Positions 1 to 13,313 of a DNA stretch of 64,000 nucleotides are shown here, in pieces. A model generated the notes under the pieces. It ran no database searches. It had not been told where the DNA came from and saw only the letters and a program-made list of their open reading frames with translations. Position numbers and translations under genes: made by a program. Positions within the stretch are counted from its first letter, which is position 1. The number at the start of each line of letters is the position of its first letter. The stretch is from Lampris incognitus (taxonomy: Eukaryota; Chordata; Actinopteri; Lampriformes; Lampridae), in contig NC_079213.1 in NCBI RefSeq assembly GCF_029633865.1, positions 90,508,429 through 90,572,428 on the forward strand, in the 5' to 3' direction.

Positions 1-3195
<3,195 letters not shown>

Positions 3196-3505
3196 AGTGG
3201 CGTAAACCAGGAATATTTTTTTAGGTGGGCCTGAGTGAAAATGGGTGGGCCAAAATTTTCCAGCAATAATCCTTCAAACAAGATGCAAATTCGAACACAT
3301 TACAGCAGTAAACACATAACACAGGTTTTTAGTACGTGACCAAGAAACATACTAAAACTTTAATAAAAACCCACTTAAACAAATACCACGCCAGTCATTC
3401 TCGCCAGGCTCTGCACAACCATTTAAACATCACTGAGGAAAACAGCCCGACTCAGTCTAAAAGATCATGATACAACATGTAAGCTATAGGCCTATAGTAC
3501 ACGTT

Positions 3506-5055
3506 TTACAGCACAATGTGTAGACGCCGAGGGCGAGCGTTGAAGATCGAGATTATTTCATCATAGTCCAAAGAGTCAGTAAGTTCCCTTTCAAAGGACA
3601 ACAGGGATAGATTGTTGAGGCGTGCAGGTAGCATGGAAGATCTTAGACATGTTTTGATACGGCCTGTAGTGGGGAAGAGTCTTTCAACAGTACATGAAGT
3701 CAGGGGAATGGTGATCATTGCCCTTAACAGTCTGTTAATGTTTGGGAAAACGTCAGAGTTGCAGCTGTCCAGCACTTCAATGAGGGATGGGTAACACTGA
3801 CCCCTCTCCACTTTACGACGCAGTGCCTGAATGAAAACGGTCCATTCCGCGTCCTCAATAGATATCCGGTAACGATCACACGAATCCTGCAATGATTCTT
3901 TCTGGGCAAACCTAACTGATCCTGGTAAACAAGCAGCGGCTGCTCGCACGATGCCATACTGATCTTGCTGAAAGCGACTGTCCAGCTCAGTAATCTGCCT
4001 GTCCAGAATGTTAATCCATAGCTGCTTCAGGTCAGCGTTGTTCCTCACGTTTGTAGCTTTGCCCAAACTAGTGGTAACCACCGACTCATTGAATCTCGCG
4101 GGCAGCTTTCTCTCCCGAGCGCCGGTGACATCCCAGCTGGAGACGTCATTCTTTTCCATCAGTTCCTTTGTTAGTTTTAACACTTTGTTGAAATCACCTT
4201 GTGAATTATCTCTAAACTGTGCAAAACTGTCTTTGAGGCCTTGAATTAGATCTATGCAGTCAGTGACAGTCAATGAGCCACTCTGTAAACCTTTTGTTGC
4301 AAAATCGCTGCTCTCGAATAATTTCCCGAATGTAACCAGCAAAAACAAAAATTTCTTCGTCTGAATTTGTTGCAAAAGTGATTCGGCTTCAACTTTAGTG
4401 ACCACTAGTTTCGGAAAATTGTGCTAGTGTTTCCAAGATAACGTCAAGTAACACCAAAACCTTGCTCACTAATCCTGACTCCGAGCTCCACCTTGTGTCT
4501 GTTGAGCGCTCTAACTCCAGGCATCGTCTGTTAGGATGAAGCTCTTTCTGTATTTCGAGGAATTTAGCGTGTCTGTGCGCACCTGTCATGAAACTGTATA
4601 GAGAGTTCAGTGTCTCGAAAAAAGTGCTGTCGTGTCCCGACACTTTCCATGCGGTGCAAAAAACTAAATTAAGACGGTGGGAATTACAGTGGACGTATAC
4701 CGCGTCTGGAAAAGTGCGTTTTAAAATAACATGCACACCCCCTCTGTTCCCTGACATTACGGAAGCCCCGTCAAAGCTTAAACCCACGCACAGAGAGGGA
4801 TCAAGTTCCAGTGGTTGCAGCACTTCTAAAATCTTCCCAGATATCGCATTTGCACTCATATCACCGGTGTCTACAAATCCAATTGCTCTTTCTTTTATTG
4901 TCCCTGCATGAATGTACCTAATACACACAGCGACCAGTTCACGCTTTGACATATCCTTATATTCGTCCGCTAATATGGCATAGTAGGTGGCGGGTGATTC
5001 ACGCAGCTCTGCTTTTATCTTGCGCAACAGTAATGAGGCAGCAGATTCTAGCAAT
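3506..5055 (-). pseudogene. hAT transposase, C-terminal half (frameshifted)
   Basis: Two overlapping minus-strand frames carry this part. The first (about 5054 down to 4395) has AILADEYKDMSKRELVAVCI and LSFDGASVMSG, which is the RNase-H-like catalytic region with the conserved D before E. It continues to YVHCNSHRLNLV. The second (4405 down to 3506) ends in the hATC dimerisation block, with TSCTVERLF near its C-terminus. The frames differ by one base, so there is a frameshift near 4400. The break at 5055 is where the solo LTR inserted, at the codons for the ELLESA segment; the coding continues at 10031-10186. Confidence 0.8.
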
Positions 5056-5067
5056 TGAAGTAATACT

Positions 5068-5260
5068 TGTAATGTTCTGTGCCCTCTGGCTATGTTAACT
5101 TATAACATTAATGAAGCAAGGACGACTTCTCTCGTGCTGGGTGTTTATTGACCGACCGGATTCCGACTGACGTTGTTACGTACATCACGTGACTTTGTTG
5201 TGGCGCTACGGAAAGCCGTAAGGGACATTAGCAAATCAAATATTACTAGCAAATATTACA
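5068..5260 (-). repeat. gypsy-1 3' LTR
   Basis: 193 bp, from tgtaatgttc to aaatattaca. It appears identical to the copy at 9654-9846. It lies downstream of the ORF on the minus strand, so it is the 3' LTR. Confidence 0.95.
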
Positions 5261-5275
5261 TCTCCCTTTTTCTGA
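5261..5275 (-). promoter_or_regulatory. gypsy-1 polypurine tract
   Basis: Read on the minus strand this is cagaaaaagggaga, ending exactly at the 3' LTR boundary. It is the position and composition expected for plus-strand DNA priming in reverse transcription. Confidence 0.75.
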
Positions 5276-5579
5276 AAAGTGCTGCTTTCTCTGCAGAGAT
5301 ACAGACCACGTTGAGCATGTTTATAAGCGAATACAATCTTAATAAGAAAGAATATGAAAGTGGAACTCTTATATAACTGGACTGCAACAAAGTAGTGTAA
5401 AACATTTCCTTCACTGTCTAAATGTGACACCGTAATAACATTTCATCTTTTTTTTTTCATTTCATTACTGGTACTGCAAACAGCAGGTAGGTACACAAGG
5501 TAAGTGAACGCTGTAAATATTTCTTTTCAAAACATAGCAGGTATAGTACAGGTTGGTGTAAAATTCTCTTTTTTAACAT

Positions 5580-8500
5580 TCATAAGTCAAGGATTTGTCT
5601 TGGTTTGATCGTGCGACCTGACCTCGTGGTGTAACCAGGCTGTGTATCTGGTTGTCGCTGATTGTTCGTGTCTGGAGGTTCAGCATGCTCTTGCTGATGG
5701 GCTTGTGTGTTGTTGTTAGCGCTGGTAACAGTCTGCTGTGAAGTGTGTGTGTGTGTAGTGTGAGTGTTCACTCTGCTTTGTCGCAGGTGTTGACGGTTGC
5801 GTTGGTAGATCTGACCTTCTTTGGTTTGGATGTGGTAGCTCCTGTCTGTGTTCGCTGGTCTTTCCACAGTTGCAGGTCTCCAGGATCCATCCTCCTGCCG
5901 GAAGCGGATTGGTGTGCCTGCGGGCAGGTGGGGCAGAGGTTTGGCTGTTCGGTTGTAGTATGCCTGCTGGCGCTGTTGACATACCTCTCTCCTTTTGTGA
6001 ACATCCTCCTGACTGGCGATCTGTGGCTGCAGGTGTTTTGCTGTTGATGGGAGAATGGACCGCAGCCTCCGACTCATCAGTAGCTGTGCCGGTGATTTCA
6101 GGTTGTCCACCGGTGTGTTGCGATACTCCAGTAAGCTCATGTAGGGGTCTTTGTTCTCAGCTTTGGCTTTGTCCAGGATGCGTTTGGCCGTCTGGACAGT
6201 CTTCTCGGAGAGGCCGTTGCTCTGTGGGTAGTGGGGGCTTGTGGTGGTGTGTGAGAAACCCCATGTCTGTGAGAAGTTGCGGAACTCACCAGAGCTGTAG
6301 CACGGACCGTTGTCGCTGATGATAGTCTCGGGGATTCCGTGTCGAGCCATTGCTGCTTTCAGCTTCATGATGACGGCAGATGAGGTGCAGCTGTAAAGTC
6401 TTTCTAGCTCGAAGAATCTGGAGTAGTAGTCCACAGTGACTATGAAGTCCTGTGAGTTCCATGTGAATAGGTCTGTGCCTATCACTTGCCACGGCCGCTC
6501 GGGTATGGCGTGTGACATCATTGGTTCCTTTGCATTTGCGCTGCGCCGTTCTTGGCATATGCTGCAGTCTGCTACCGCATCCTCGATCTGTTTCCCCATG
6601 CCAGGCCAGAACAGTAAGTCTCTTGCTCGGCATTTGCTTTTTTCCACGCCAAGGTGGCTGGCATGGATGCGCTGTATCATGTCCTTGCGAAGCTTTTGGG
6701 GGGCAATGATTCTCTCACCTTTGAACAGGATACCGTCCATTTCTGAGATTTCTGCTCTGTGGTTCCAGTATTCCTGGATGCTGGGCGGGCACTTTTTCTT
6801 TGTGTCTGGCCAGCCAGTGAGTGTGGCTCGTCTGAGTGCGGTGAGCTGTGGATCTTGCGCGGTTTCCTGCTTGATTTCTGTGAGTCTTGTGTCGCTCACA
6901 GGGATGTTGCTGAGGACTGTGTGCACTTGGGCCTCCATCCCTTCCTGTAGGTCACTGTCGTGGTGTTCTATTGACTTGCGTGACAGTGTGTCGGCCACCG
7001 GTATGTCCTTACCGGGGCGGTGGATGATTTGGATGTCGTATTTTTGGAGCGCCAGGATCATCCGTTGCAGCCGGGGTGGTGCTGCTGCCAGTGGCTTTTT
7101 TAGTATTGCCTCCAGAGGCTTGTGGTCTGACTCCACAATCACTTTTCGTCCATACATGTACTCGTGGAACCTCTTGCAGCCGAAGACCACAGCGTAGAGC
7201 TCCTTCTCTATCTGTGCGTAGTTTTCTTCAGTGCTGTTGAGTGACTTGGACGCATAGGCAATTGGTTTGCCATCTTGGAGCATGACAGCCCCAAGGCCAC
7301 TTTTGGATGCATCCACTTGGAGTCGCAGCTCTTTCTGCGGGTCGAAATATGAGAGTACTGGACCTGGGTGCTGTGTAATGAGATTCTTCATCTCTTGGAA
7401 CGCCTTGTCGTGGACTGCATCCCACACAAACTCACTGTCCTGTTTCAGAAGCTGTCTGAGGGGTGAGTTTATCTGTGAGAGGTGTGGAGCAAATCTGGCG
7501 AGGTAGTTGATCATGCCGAGGACTGTCTCCAGCTCTGCTTTGTTCTGTGGGGGTTGCATGTCCTTGACCGCCTTCACCTTGTGTGGGTCTGGTTTGATGC
7601 CTTCGTGTGAGAGCGTGTGGCCGAAGTAGCGTACCTCGGACACGCATATGTGACACTTGTCGGGGTTGAGCCTCACCCCTCGCTCCCTTGTGCGCTTCAG
7701 CATCGCTCTGAGACGCTGGTCATGTTCCTCTTTAGTCTTGCCGAACACTAGTATATCGTCCACTATGGCCGTCACACCGTCCAATCCTTCATATGTTTCA
7801 TCCACGCGTCTCTGGAACTCGTCTTGAGCGGACACGATTCCGAATGGCAGTCTGAGGAAACGATACCTGCCAAACACTGTGTTAAATGTCGTCAACATTG
7901 AGGATTCAGTGCTCAGTTTGATGGCCCAATAGCCTGACCGCGCGTCTAACACGCTAAAGTACTCAGCTCCAGCAAGCTTTGTGGTGGCGTCCTCCAGCGT
8001 GGGGAGGGGGTAGTGAGGTCGTTGTATCACTTTGTTAAGAGCTCTGGGGTCTAAACACACTCTAAGTTTGCCTGTCTTTGGCTTCTCAACAATGACGAGT
8101 GCGTTCACCCATTCTGTGGGTTCTGTTACCTTACAGATTATGCCGCCTTTCTCCATGCTGTCAAGCTCGTCCCTCAGTTTGCTGCGTAGGGCGATGGGGA
8201 TTCTGCGTGGCGGGCAGACGACCGGCGTTGCATCTGGTGTGACGCGGAAGGTGCACTCGCCTGGGAACTCTCCTATTCCTTGGAAAACATCTGCATACTC
8301 ATCCATTATGCTCTGTGATGTGACATTGTTTTCCTCGCTCACAGCCATCACTATTTTTACCAAGTTTAGGTCACGGCATGTTTTCATTGCCATGACTGGT
8401 GGGGCGTTTGTGTCAATGACGTAAAAGTCCAGCATCATTGCATTGTCTCTGTACTTACATTTGAGTTTGCATGTGCCTTTCACGCTCAGCGCGCCTCCTC

Positions 8501-9620
8501 CATATTCAGTGAGTCTGTGTATTGCTGGTTTCAGTGTCACATTTTTGAACAGCGCCTGGAACAGGTTGGTGGGAATAGTATTGGCCTGTGCCCCAGTGTC
8601 TAGTTTAAACTTTACCTTCTGTGGAGGTGTGCCAATTCCAACCTCTACGTAAGCCTGCTCGTTGCTTTTTCCGTTGTTCTCTATTGAGATGCAGTCTATG
8701 TACAGCTCTGTCTGTTCTCCCCCAGCGGTGCTCTCCACTGTAATGTTGTCGAAGTACAGTTCTTCCTGCTCTCTGTCAGTGGTGTACTCTTCTGGGTTCT
8801 CTCCGACGGCATGTACTGTGCCGCGGTAGTACTTTGTCTGTCCCTGGGAGCTAGACTTGCATACTTTAGCAAAATGATTGAGCTTCTTGCATTTAATGCA
8901 TTGTTTACCCTTAGCTGGGCAAGTGGCTTTAGCGCCGTGTAGCCCTCCACAATAGCTACACGCCCTAGCGGCGGTGCTAACGTTACCCTCCCTTTGTCTG
9001 AAGTTAGCGTTAGCTGCTTTGGGTGCGTTCGGTTTGTAAGTCTTTCTGCCTATTGCGTGCACCGTTTCATGTGTGCTGCCCTGGCCCATAAACGTTAGCT
9101 GTTGCTTTGCTAGCTCGTGTGAGCGGGCTACATCTATGGCTTTTTCTAGCGTTAGCTCAGCTCCCTGGCTAAGTAGCTTTTCTCTCACTCTGGGTGAGTT
9201 GGTGGCAAACACGATGCGGTCCCTGACCATCTCGTCGGCATTTGGGTAGCCACAGTCTTTGACTAGGAGCTTTAGCTCAGTTACAAATCGTCCGAAGGAT
9301 TCACTCTCTCCCTGCATCTTTTCATGAAATTTATATCTGGCATAAATCGGGTTTGCTTTGGGGGTGATGTACTCAGTGTACTTATCGTAGTACGTTTCTA
9401 GCTTCTTGGCTTGTTCTCCGCTGAGTGTCCAAGTGTTGTGCACATCTCGCCCTTTTTCCCCTATCCAGAGCAGGAGGTAGCTGCATTTCTCCTCTTCGTT
9501 CTTCCCGCGCAGGGGGCCCTTGAACATTAGCTCCGTTGTTTGTCGAAATCGTCTCCATGCTTCAGGTAAGTTCGCCGATTCCCAGTCCATCCGTGGAGCT
9601 GGAACGCCGTACGAATCCAT
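5580..9620 (-). CDS. gypsy-1 Gag-Pol polyprotein (single ORF, 1346 aa)
   Basis: One minus-strand ORF starts 33 bp inside the 5' LTR. Visible order: a capsid-like Gag region (1-210); two zinc knuckles, C221-C224-H228-C234 and C241-C244-H249-C254; an aspartic protease with DTG at 341-343; reverse transcriptase with LDA (D559) and IVDD at 619-622; RNase H with D770, E806 and D832; integrase HHCC (H986 or H989, C1019, C1022) and DDE residues D1050, D1103 and E1139; and a basic tail ending SGRTIKPRQILDL. The catalytic box is IVDD rather than the commoner YVDD. Gag and Pol share one frame with no frameshift, a layout seen in some Ty3/gypsy lineages (the K02A2.6-like type). No inactivating change was seen. 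The truncated element at 30256-32703 is a relative. Confidence 0.93.
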   Translation of the reverse strand: MDSYGVPAPRMDWESANLPEAWRRFRQTTELMFKGPLRGKNEEEKCSYLLLWIGEKGRDVHNTWTLSGEQAKKLETYYDKYTEYITPKANPIYARYKFHEKMQGESESFGRFVTELKLLVKDCGYPNADEMVRDRIVFATNSPRVREKLLSQGAELTLEKAIDVARSHELAKQQLTFMGQGSTHETVHAIGRKTYKPNAPKAANANFRQREGNVSTAARACSYCGGLHGAKATCPAKGKQCIKCKKLNHFAKVCKSSSQGQTKYYRGTVHAVGENPEEYTTDREQEELYFDNITVESTAGGEQTELYIDCISIENNGKSNEQAYVEVGIGTPPQKVKFKLDTGAQANTIPTNLFQALFKNVTLKPAIHRLTEYGGGALSVKGTCKLKCKYRDNAMMLDFYVIDTNAPPVMAMKTCRDLNLVKIVMAVSEENNVTSQSIMDEYADVFQGIGEFPGECTFRVTPDATPVVCPPRRIPIALRSKLRDELDSMEKGGIICKVTEPTEWVNALVIVEKPKTGKLRVCLDPRALNKVIQRPHYPLPTLEDATTKLAGAEYFSVLDARSGYWAIKLSTESSMLTTFNTVFGRYRFLRLPFGIVSAQDEFQRRVDETYEGLDGVTAIVDDILVFGKTKEEHDQRLRAMLKRTRERGVRLNPDKCHICVSEVRYFGHTLSHEGIKPDPHKVKAVKDMQPPQNKAELETVLGMINYLARFAPHLSQINSPLRQLLKQDSEFVWDAVHDKAFQEMKNLITQHPGPVLSYFDPQKELRLQVDASKSGLGAVMLQDGKPIAYASKSLNSTEENYAQIEKELYAVVFGCKRFHEYMYGRKVIVESDHKPLEAILKKPLAAAPPRLQRMILALQKYDIQIIHRPGKDIPVADTLSRKSIEHHDSDLQEGMEAQVHTVLSNIPVSDTRLTEIKQETAQDPQLTALRRATLTGWPDTKKKCPPSIQEYWNHRAEISEMDGILFKGERIIAPQKLRKDMIQRIHASHLGVEKSKCRARDLLFWPGMGKQIEDAVADCSICQERRSANAKEPMMSHAIPERPWQVIGTDLFTWNSQDFIVTVDYYSRFFELERLYSCTSSAVIMKLKAAMARHGIPETIISDNGPCYSSGEFRNFSQTWGFSHTTTSPHYPQSNGLSEKTVQTAKRILDKAKAENKDPYMSLLEYRNTPVDNLKSPAQLLMSRRLRSILPSTAKHLQPQIASQEDVHKRREVCQQRQQAYYNRTAKPLPHLPAGTPIRFRQEDGSWRPATVERPANTDRSYHIQTKEGQIYQRNRQHLRQSRVNTHTTHTHTSQQTVTSANNNTQAHQQEHAEPPDTNNQRQPDTQPGYTTRSGRTIKPRQILDL

Positions 9621-9635
9621 ATTGGGTATTTAAAC

Positions 9636-9653
9636 TCCGCTACTCTGACACCA
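9636..9653 (-). promoter_or_regulatory. gypsy-1 primer-binding site
   Basis: Directly inside the 5' LTR the minus strand reads TGGTGTCAGAGTAGCGGA. The leading TGG would pair with a tRNA CCA end. I cannot name the tRNA without a search. Confidence 0.7.
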
Positions 9654-9846
9654 TGTAATGTTCTGTGCCCTCTGGCTATGTTAACTTATAACATTAATGA
9701 AGCAAGGACGACTTCTCTCGTGCTGGGTGTTTATTGACCGACCGGATTCCGACTGACGTTGTTACGTACATCACGTGACTTTGTTGTGGCGCTACGGAAA
9801 GCCGTAAGGGACATTAGCAAATCAAATATTACTAGCAAATATTACA
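9654..9846 (-). repeat. gypsy-1 5' LTR
   Basis: 193 bp, apparently identical to 5068-5260. It would carry the promoter for the minus-strand transcript. The flanking ATACT repeat marks the target duplication. Confidence 0.95.
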
Positions 9847-10030
9847 ATACTTGGGGTAGTATTGGTCGAGGATCAATGACCACACCGGGTTATAGAACTC
9901 AGGTTTAATCGTGGCTCAGTAGGCAGACGTAATAACCATACATGTTAGTGGTGTAACCATAATAACAGTCCGGGTAGTACATAACACCTAGTGTAGTTCC
10001 AGTGTATATACATGGCGTTATATCACTACA

Positions 10031-10186
10031 GCAATTCCTTCTGAATTTTTGCACTCATGAGCATTGCATTTTTAGGCATTTGTTGAAGGCGACTTTGAAT
10101 TTCTGGGTCGTATTTGGAAATGAATTTAAACAATTCTAAAAAAAATTCCCTTGTTTAGTGCTTCTGCTTCCTCGCTTTCTTTGTGT
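10031..10186 (-). pseudogene. hAT transposase, middle fragment
   Basis: This coding remnant lies between the solo LTR and gypsy-2. On the minus strand it encodes EALNKGNF, then, after a frameshift at an 8-T run (10138-10145), FKFISKYDPEIQSRLQQMPK and on to KIQKEL. The latter joins the C-terminal half at 5055 once the solo LTR is removed. Its other edge abuts the gypsy-2 LTR at 10187 and continues at 22923. Confidence 0.75.
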
Positions 10187-10398
10187 TGTGGTGACCCACA
10201 TCTATATAACTAGAGACATTCACCTAAGAGGACGGTGTACCTTTAAGGGAAGAGGCGAGGGGTCAGATAATGCACTTCCGCTTCCGGTACACAGTTCAGT
10301 GTCGTTATCGAATGTATGACATGCAAGGTTGGAGCTAGTAAACTACCTCGACTACGTCTACTCTCACGTCTCCTGTCTCGTTGTTTTCTAACTCCACA
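10187..10398 (+). repeat. gypsy-2 5' LTR
   Basis: 212 bp, TGTGGTGAC...CTCCACA. It is followed at 10400 by the PBS-like sequence TGGTGACCCCGACGTGAT. Confidence 0.92.
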
Positions 10399-10435
10399 TT
10401 GGTGACCCCGACGTGATCGAACTACTAATACGAGT

Positions 10436-10996
10436 ATGTCTGACAACGACGACGCCGGTGCTAACAACATGGCTATTGCTAACGCTAGCATTTACACCGC
10501 TACTGTGAAGCTACCCGACTTTTGGCAGCATAATCCACGGCCGTGGTTTCAACACGTGGAAGCCCAGTTCCAGCTGAGAGGGATAACGCAGGATGCAACG
10601 CAGTACTTCCACGTAGTGGCGGCGTTAGACGCATCGACAACGGCGCGAGCAATGACACTGTTGGAAGCTCCGCCAGCTGCTGGCAAGTACGATGCTATAA
10701 AGACATTCCTCCTGAAACTATTTGAACTGTCGGAGCTGGAGAAGGCAGACCGTTTACTGTCCCCGAATGGCCTCGGCGACGGCAAACCGTCTGAGTTAAT
10801 GGAAAAAATGCTGTCTGTGCTGGGATCGGCTGATCCGGCCTTTCTTTTCACACACATTTTTCTGAGGCAGCTCCCCGCACCTGTACGCACAGCACTGGTC
10901 AGTTCTCCTCTCGCCGCCTCCAAGGACTACCGTTCTCTGGCTGCTGAAGCAGACAGGGTTTTCCTGGCCAACCGGCAACAGTTTGTGCATGCCCTG
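10436..10996 (+). pseudogene. gypsy-2 Gag, N-terminal 187 codons
   Basis: The ORF opens with MSDNDDAGAN and contains a capsid-like region with LPDFWQHNPRPWF and VEAQFQLRG, typical of fish gypsy Gag. It has no internal stop before 10996, where gypsy-3 inserted (left copy of the 4-bp duplication CCTG, 10993-10996). It continues in frame at 19303. No zinc knuckle occurs in this part; it lies in the continuation. The longer apparent frame running past 10997 reads into the gypsy-3 LTR and is artificial. Confidence 0.85.
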
Positions 10997-11712
10997 TGTA
11001 ACGGGGGCAGTCCTATGCTGTTCTTTGCTGGTCAGCCTGCTGCACGCCCGTCACTTCCATCATCAGCTCTGCGTTGTGTTCTATTTTCGGTGGGGTCCCA
11101 GATGTTGTGGGGGGCCCTCAGTCTCTCATCATCATCATCATCATCATGATCAAGGAAGGAGGGGGGACACACAGGACTCTATTTGGCCCACCTTGCCATT
11201 TATTTTGGTTTCAAACCCTTCGACAAACGTCCAGTCCTCCAGCGGGAGCGGTGTTTTTTACGGACGTGGGAGTCAAAGTTCAACCACTGCCCGGACTTCA
11301 CTCGTGTGCGTTAGAAGGAGAAACCGTCCACGGGACTCCGATGTAAGAAAGGATAAACAAGTATTTTATCCCACAACTTGCAGTATCTTCTTACAGGGAT
11401 ACTCAAGGTTACGTTCTCCTCAACCAGCAAAACTGTCCTACGGTAAGAAACACGCGTGGCTCGGCTCGATCGCTGCTTGAGACTCCTCCCACAAAACAAA
11501 AATGGCCTCTCCCGCGTTCCCTCTTCCGTGTACCCATAAGACCTCTCTCTTAAAGCGACAGTACACGTATATGACGGTCGTTGTAAAACACATAAAAGTA
11601 AATAATGACATAAAATAAAATGTAGTAAACACAAATAACAGCACACAGACAGGATTTGGTGATATTTCATACTCAAACAAAATAAAATAAAAACAATTTT
11701 AACCTGGTTACA
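10997..11712 (-). repeat. gypsy-3 3' LTR
   Basis: 716 bp. In plus orientation it runs TGTAACGGGG...CTGGTTACA, and it includes a short (ATC)n tract near 11130-11150. Differences from the other LTR include T/A near position 15 of the LTR, T/C and A/G near 11257-11272, and C/T near the right end. Confidence 0.93.
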
Positions 11713-12014
11713 TTCACCCCTCCTGAAATTCACCAACATCCTGACAGCAGGATAAACAGAGAAAGAGGAGAGGAAAAGCCCATCACTGACTACTGGCACA
11801 AGTGAAAAGAAGGACCTAGTCCTCCAGTCAACGTAGGAGCTACCTCGGTTACGAGGTCCAGAAAATAATGAGGTTGATCAAGTCTCAGAATTCCCTTAGA
11901 TCAATGTGACGCCTGATACGCCACACCATGCACTTGGCCCAAAACAACCCTGTCTGATAGACACCTAATAACTCACATTAAACTAGTTTGAATGACTCCA
12001 ACCTCCATCAAAGT

Positions 12015-13283
12015 TCAAACCCTCACACTCCGTAGAAATGGCATCTGAGCCATAGATTCTATTAGCCTGTTCACTGACCTCACCACCCTCCCTGTGCGTG
12101 TCCTAACCCGACCATCGCTCTCTACTTGTGTGCGTGAGACAGTGCGAGCTGCAACATCTGTATCGAGTGAGGGTGGTGCCCCTGTGTGCGAATCAGTGTG
12201 AGATATAACACCTACATCGAGTGAGTGTGATGCCTCTATGTGTGGTGCATGTGTGTTGTGTGGTGCATGTGTGTTGGGTGGAGACTGAGCAGTGGCCCCC
12301 ACAGGACTGACTACCAGACTAGACGGAATGAACTCTTCCGCTTCTGCCCACTCAGATCTAGGTGAGTCTCCAAGTGATGAGACTGCTAGCCCCACTGCAT
12401 CCCCTGAGACCATCAGGCCATCTGCACTGTCCTCCTCATCGGACCCTGCGCAGTCAAGCAACTGACTGGTTGTACTGGACTCCTCACCCTGATCTAACTC
12501 AGGAAGGGGCAAGAAGTTGACCTCCAACAAACGGTTCCTGTGCACCACCCTGGTGTGCCCCTCTGCATCCTGAATCTTGTAGACGTGGATATTGGGGTTG
12601 ACACCGACAACCGTGTACACTCCGTTCTCCCATTTGTCAGCCAACTTTCTCTTCCCTCGCTCACTCTGGTTCGCAACCAAAACACGATCCCCGACAGACA
12701 GGACAGTGCCCTTGGCATGTCTGTTGTACTGTCGCGCCTGATGCTGCTGCTCAGCCGTGGAGTGCTTCTGAGCGATCTCCATTGCACTCCTTAGACAGGA
12801 AAGCAGAGACTGAGCATAAGAGTCATAGTCAACAACGTGAGGGTCATGCAAAACCTGCCTGAACATAACATCCACCGGCAGTCTTGGGACACGCCCATAC
12901 ATCAGGAAGAAAGGCGCGTAACCCGTGGTCTCGTGAACAGTGGCATTGTACGCGAGCGTGAGAGAATGGATCTGCTGAGGCCACTGTTGCTTCTGCTGAA
13001 GCGGAAGGGAACGGAGCATATTCCCCATCGTGCGATTAAACCGCTCTGTCCCGCCATTACCCATAGGATGGTAGGCCGTCGTGTGGGACTTCGCTACACC
13101 CGCCAACCTGAGAAGCTCTGCAATCAGGTTGCTCTCAAAGTTTGTGCCCTGGTCAGAATGTATTCTCTCCGGAAACCCGTAAACACAGAATACATGATCC
13201 CAGAGTTTCTTGGCGACCTGCTTCGCTGTCTGATTGGCGCAGGGGAACGCGTGAGCAAGCTTAGTGAAGTGGTCAGTAACCAC
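12015..13283 (-). pseudogene. gypsy-3 integrase C-terminal part, after in-frame TAG
   Basis: This continues the Pol frame (same frame, 13314 minus 12015 is divisible by three) after a TAG at 13314-13316. It holds the rest of the integrase core, with HSDQGTNFESN (second D) and GGTERFNRTM (E), then a C-terminal domain with NRLLEVNFLPLPELD and a long acidic/Ser/Thr-rich tail of about 150 residues. Without read-through or reversion the integrase would lack two of its three catalytic residues. The apparent start at 13283 is simply the first Met after the stop. Confidence 0.85.
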
Positions 13284-13313
13284 TAGGACATCGACCGACC
13301 GCTGCTTACTGTC

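Larger units (their letters stand above)
5068..9846 (-). mobile_element. Full-length Ty3/gypsy retrotransposon (gypsy-1), intact
   Basis: The element is 4779 bp, flanked by ATACT on both sides (5063-5067 and 9847-9851). Its two 193-bp LTRs look identical base for base. It has TGTAAT...ATTACA termini, a primer-binding site next to the 5' LTR, a purine tract next to the 3' LTR, and one uninterrupted gag-pol ORF. All features expected of an autonomous element are present, and identical LTRs imply very recent insertion. It sits inside the solo LTR, which sits inside the hAT element. Confidence 0.92.
5056..10030. repeat. Solo LTR of an unidentified retrotransposon, itself split by gypsy-1
   Basis: The two pieces are 5056-5067 (12 bp) and 9852-10030 (179 bp), about 191 bp together. 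It starts TGAAGTAATA and ends TATCACTACA, giving TG...CA ends with near-inverted termini. It is flanked by GCAAT at 5051-5055 and 10031-10035, a 5-bp target duplication. Removing it and one GCAAT copy joins the hAT codons in frame. No internal retroelement sequence remains, so it is the product of LTR-LTR recombination. Orientation is unknown. The parent family is not one of the other LTR elements here, because the sequences differ. Confidence 0.75.

Noticed and set aside
5745-9000. Many plus-strand ORFs up to 253 codons opposite gypsy-1 gag-pol
   Set aside because: Antisense shadows of the intact minus-strand ORF; no motifs of their own.
10983-11480. ORFs of 90-165 codons in gypsy-3 LTRs, repeated at 18611-19066
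   Set aside because: They occur in both LTR copies and are just LTR sequence.
11311-11799. 162-codon minus ORF across the gypsy-3 3' LTR
   Set aside because: LTR plus purine tract; no recognisable protein.
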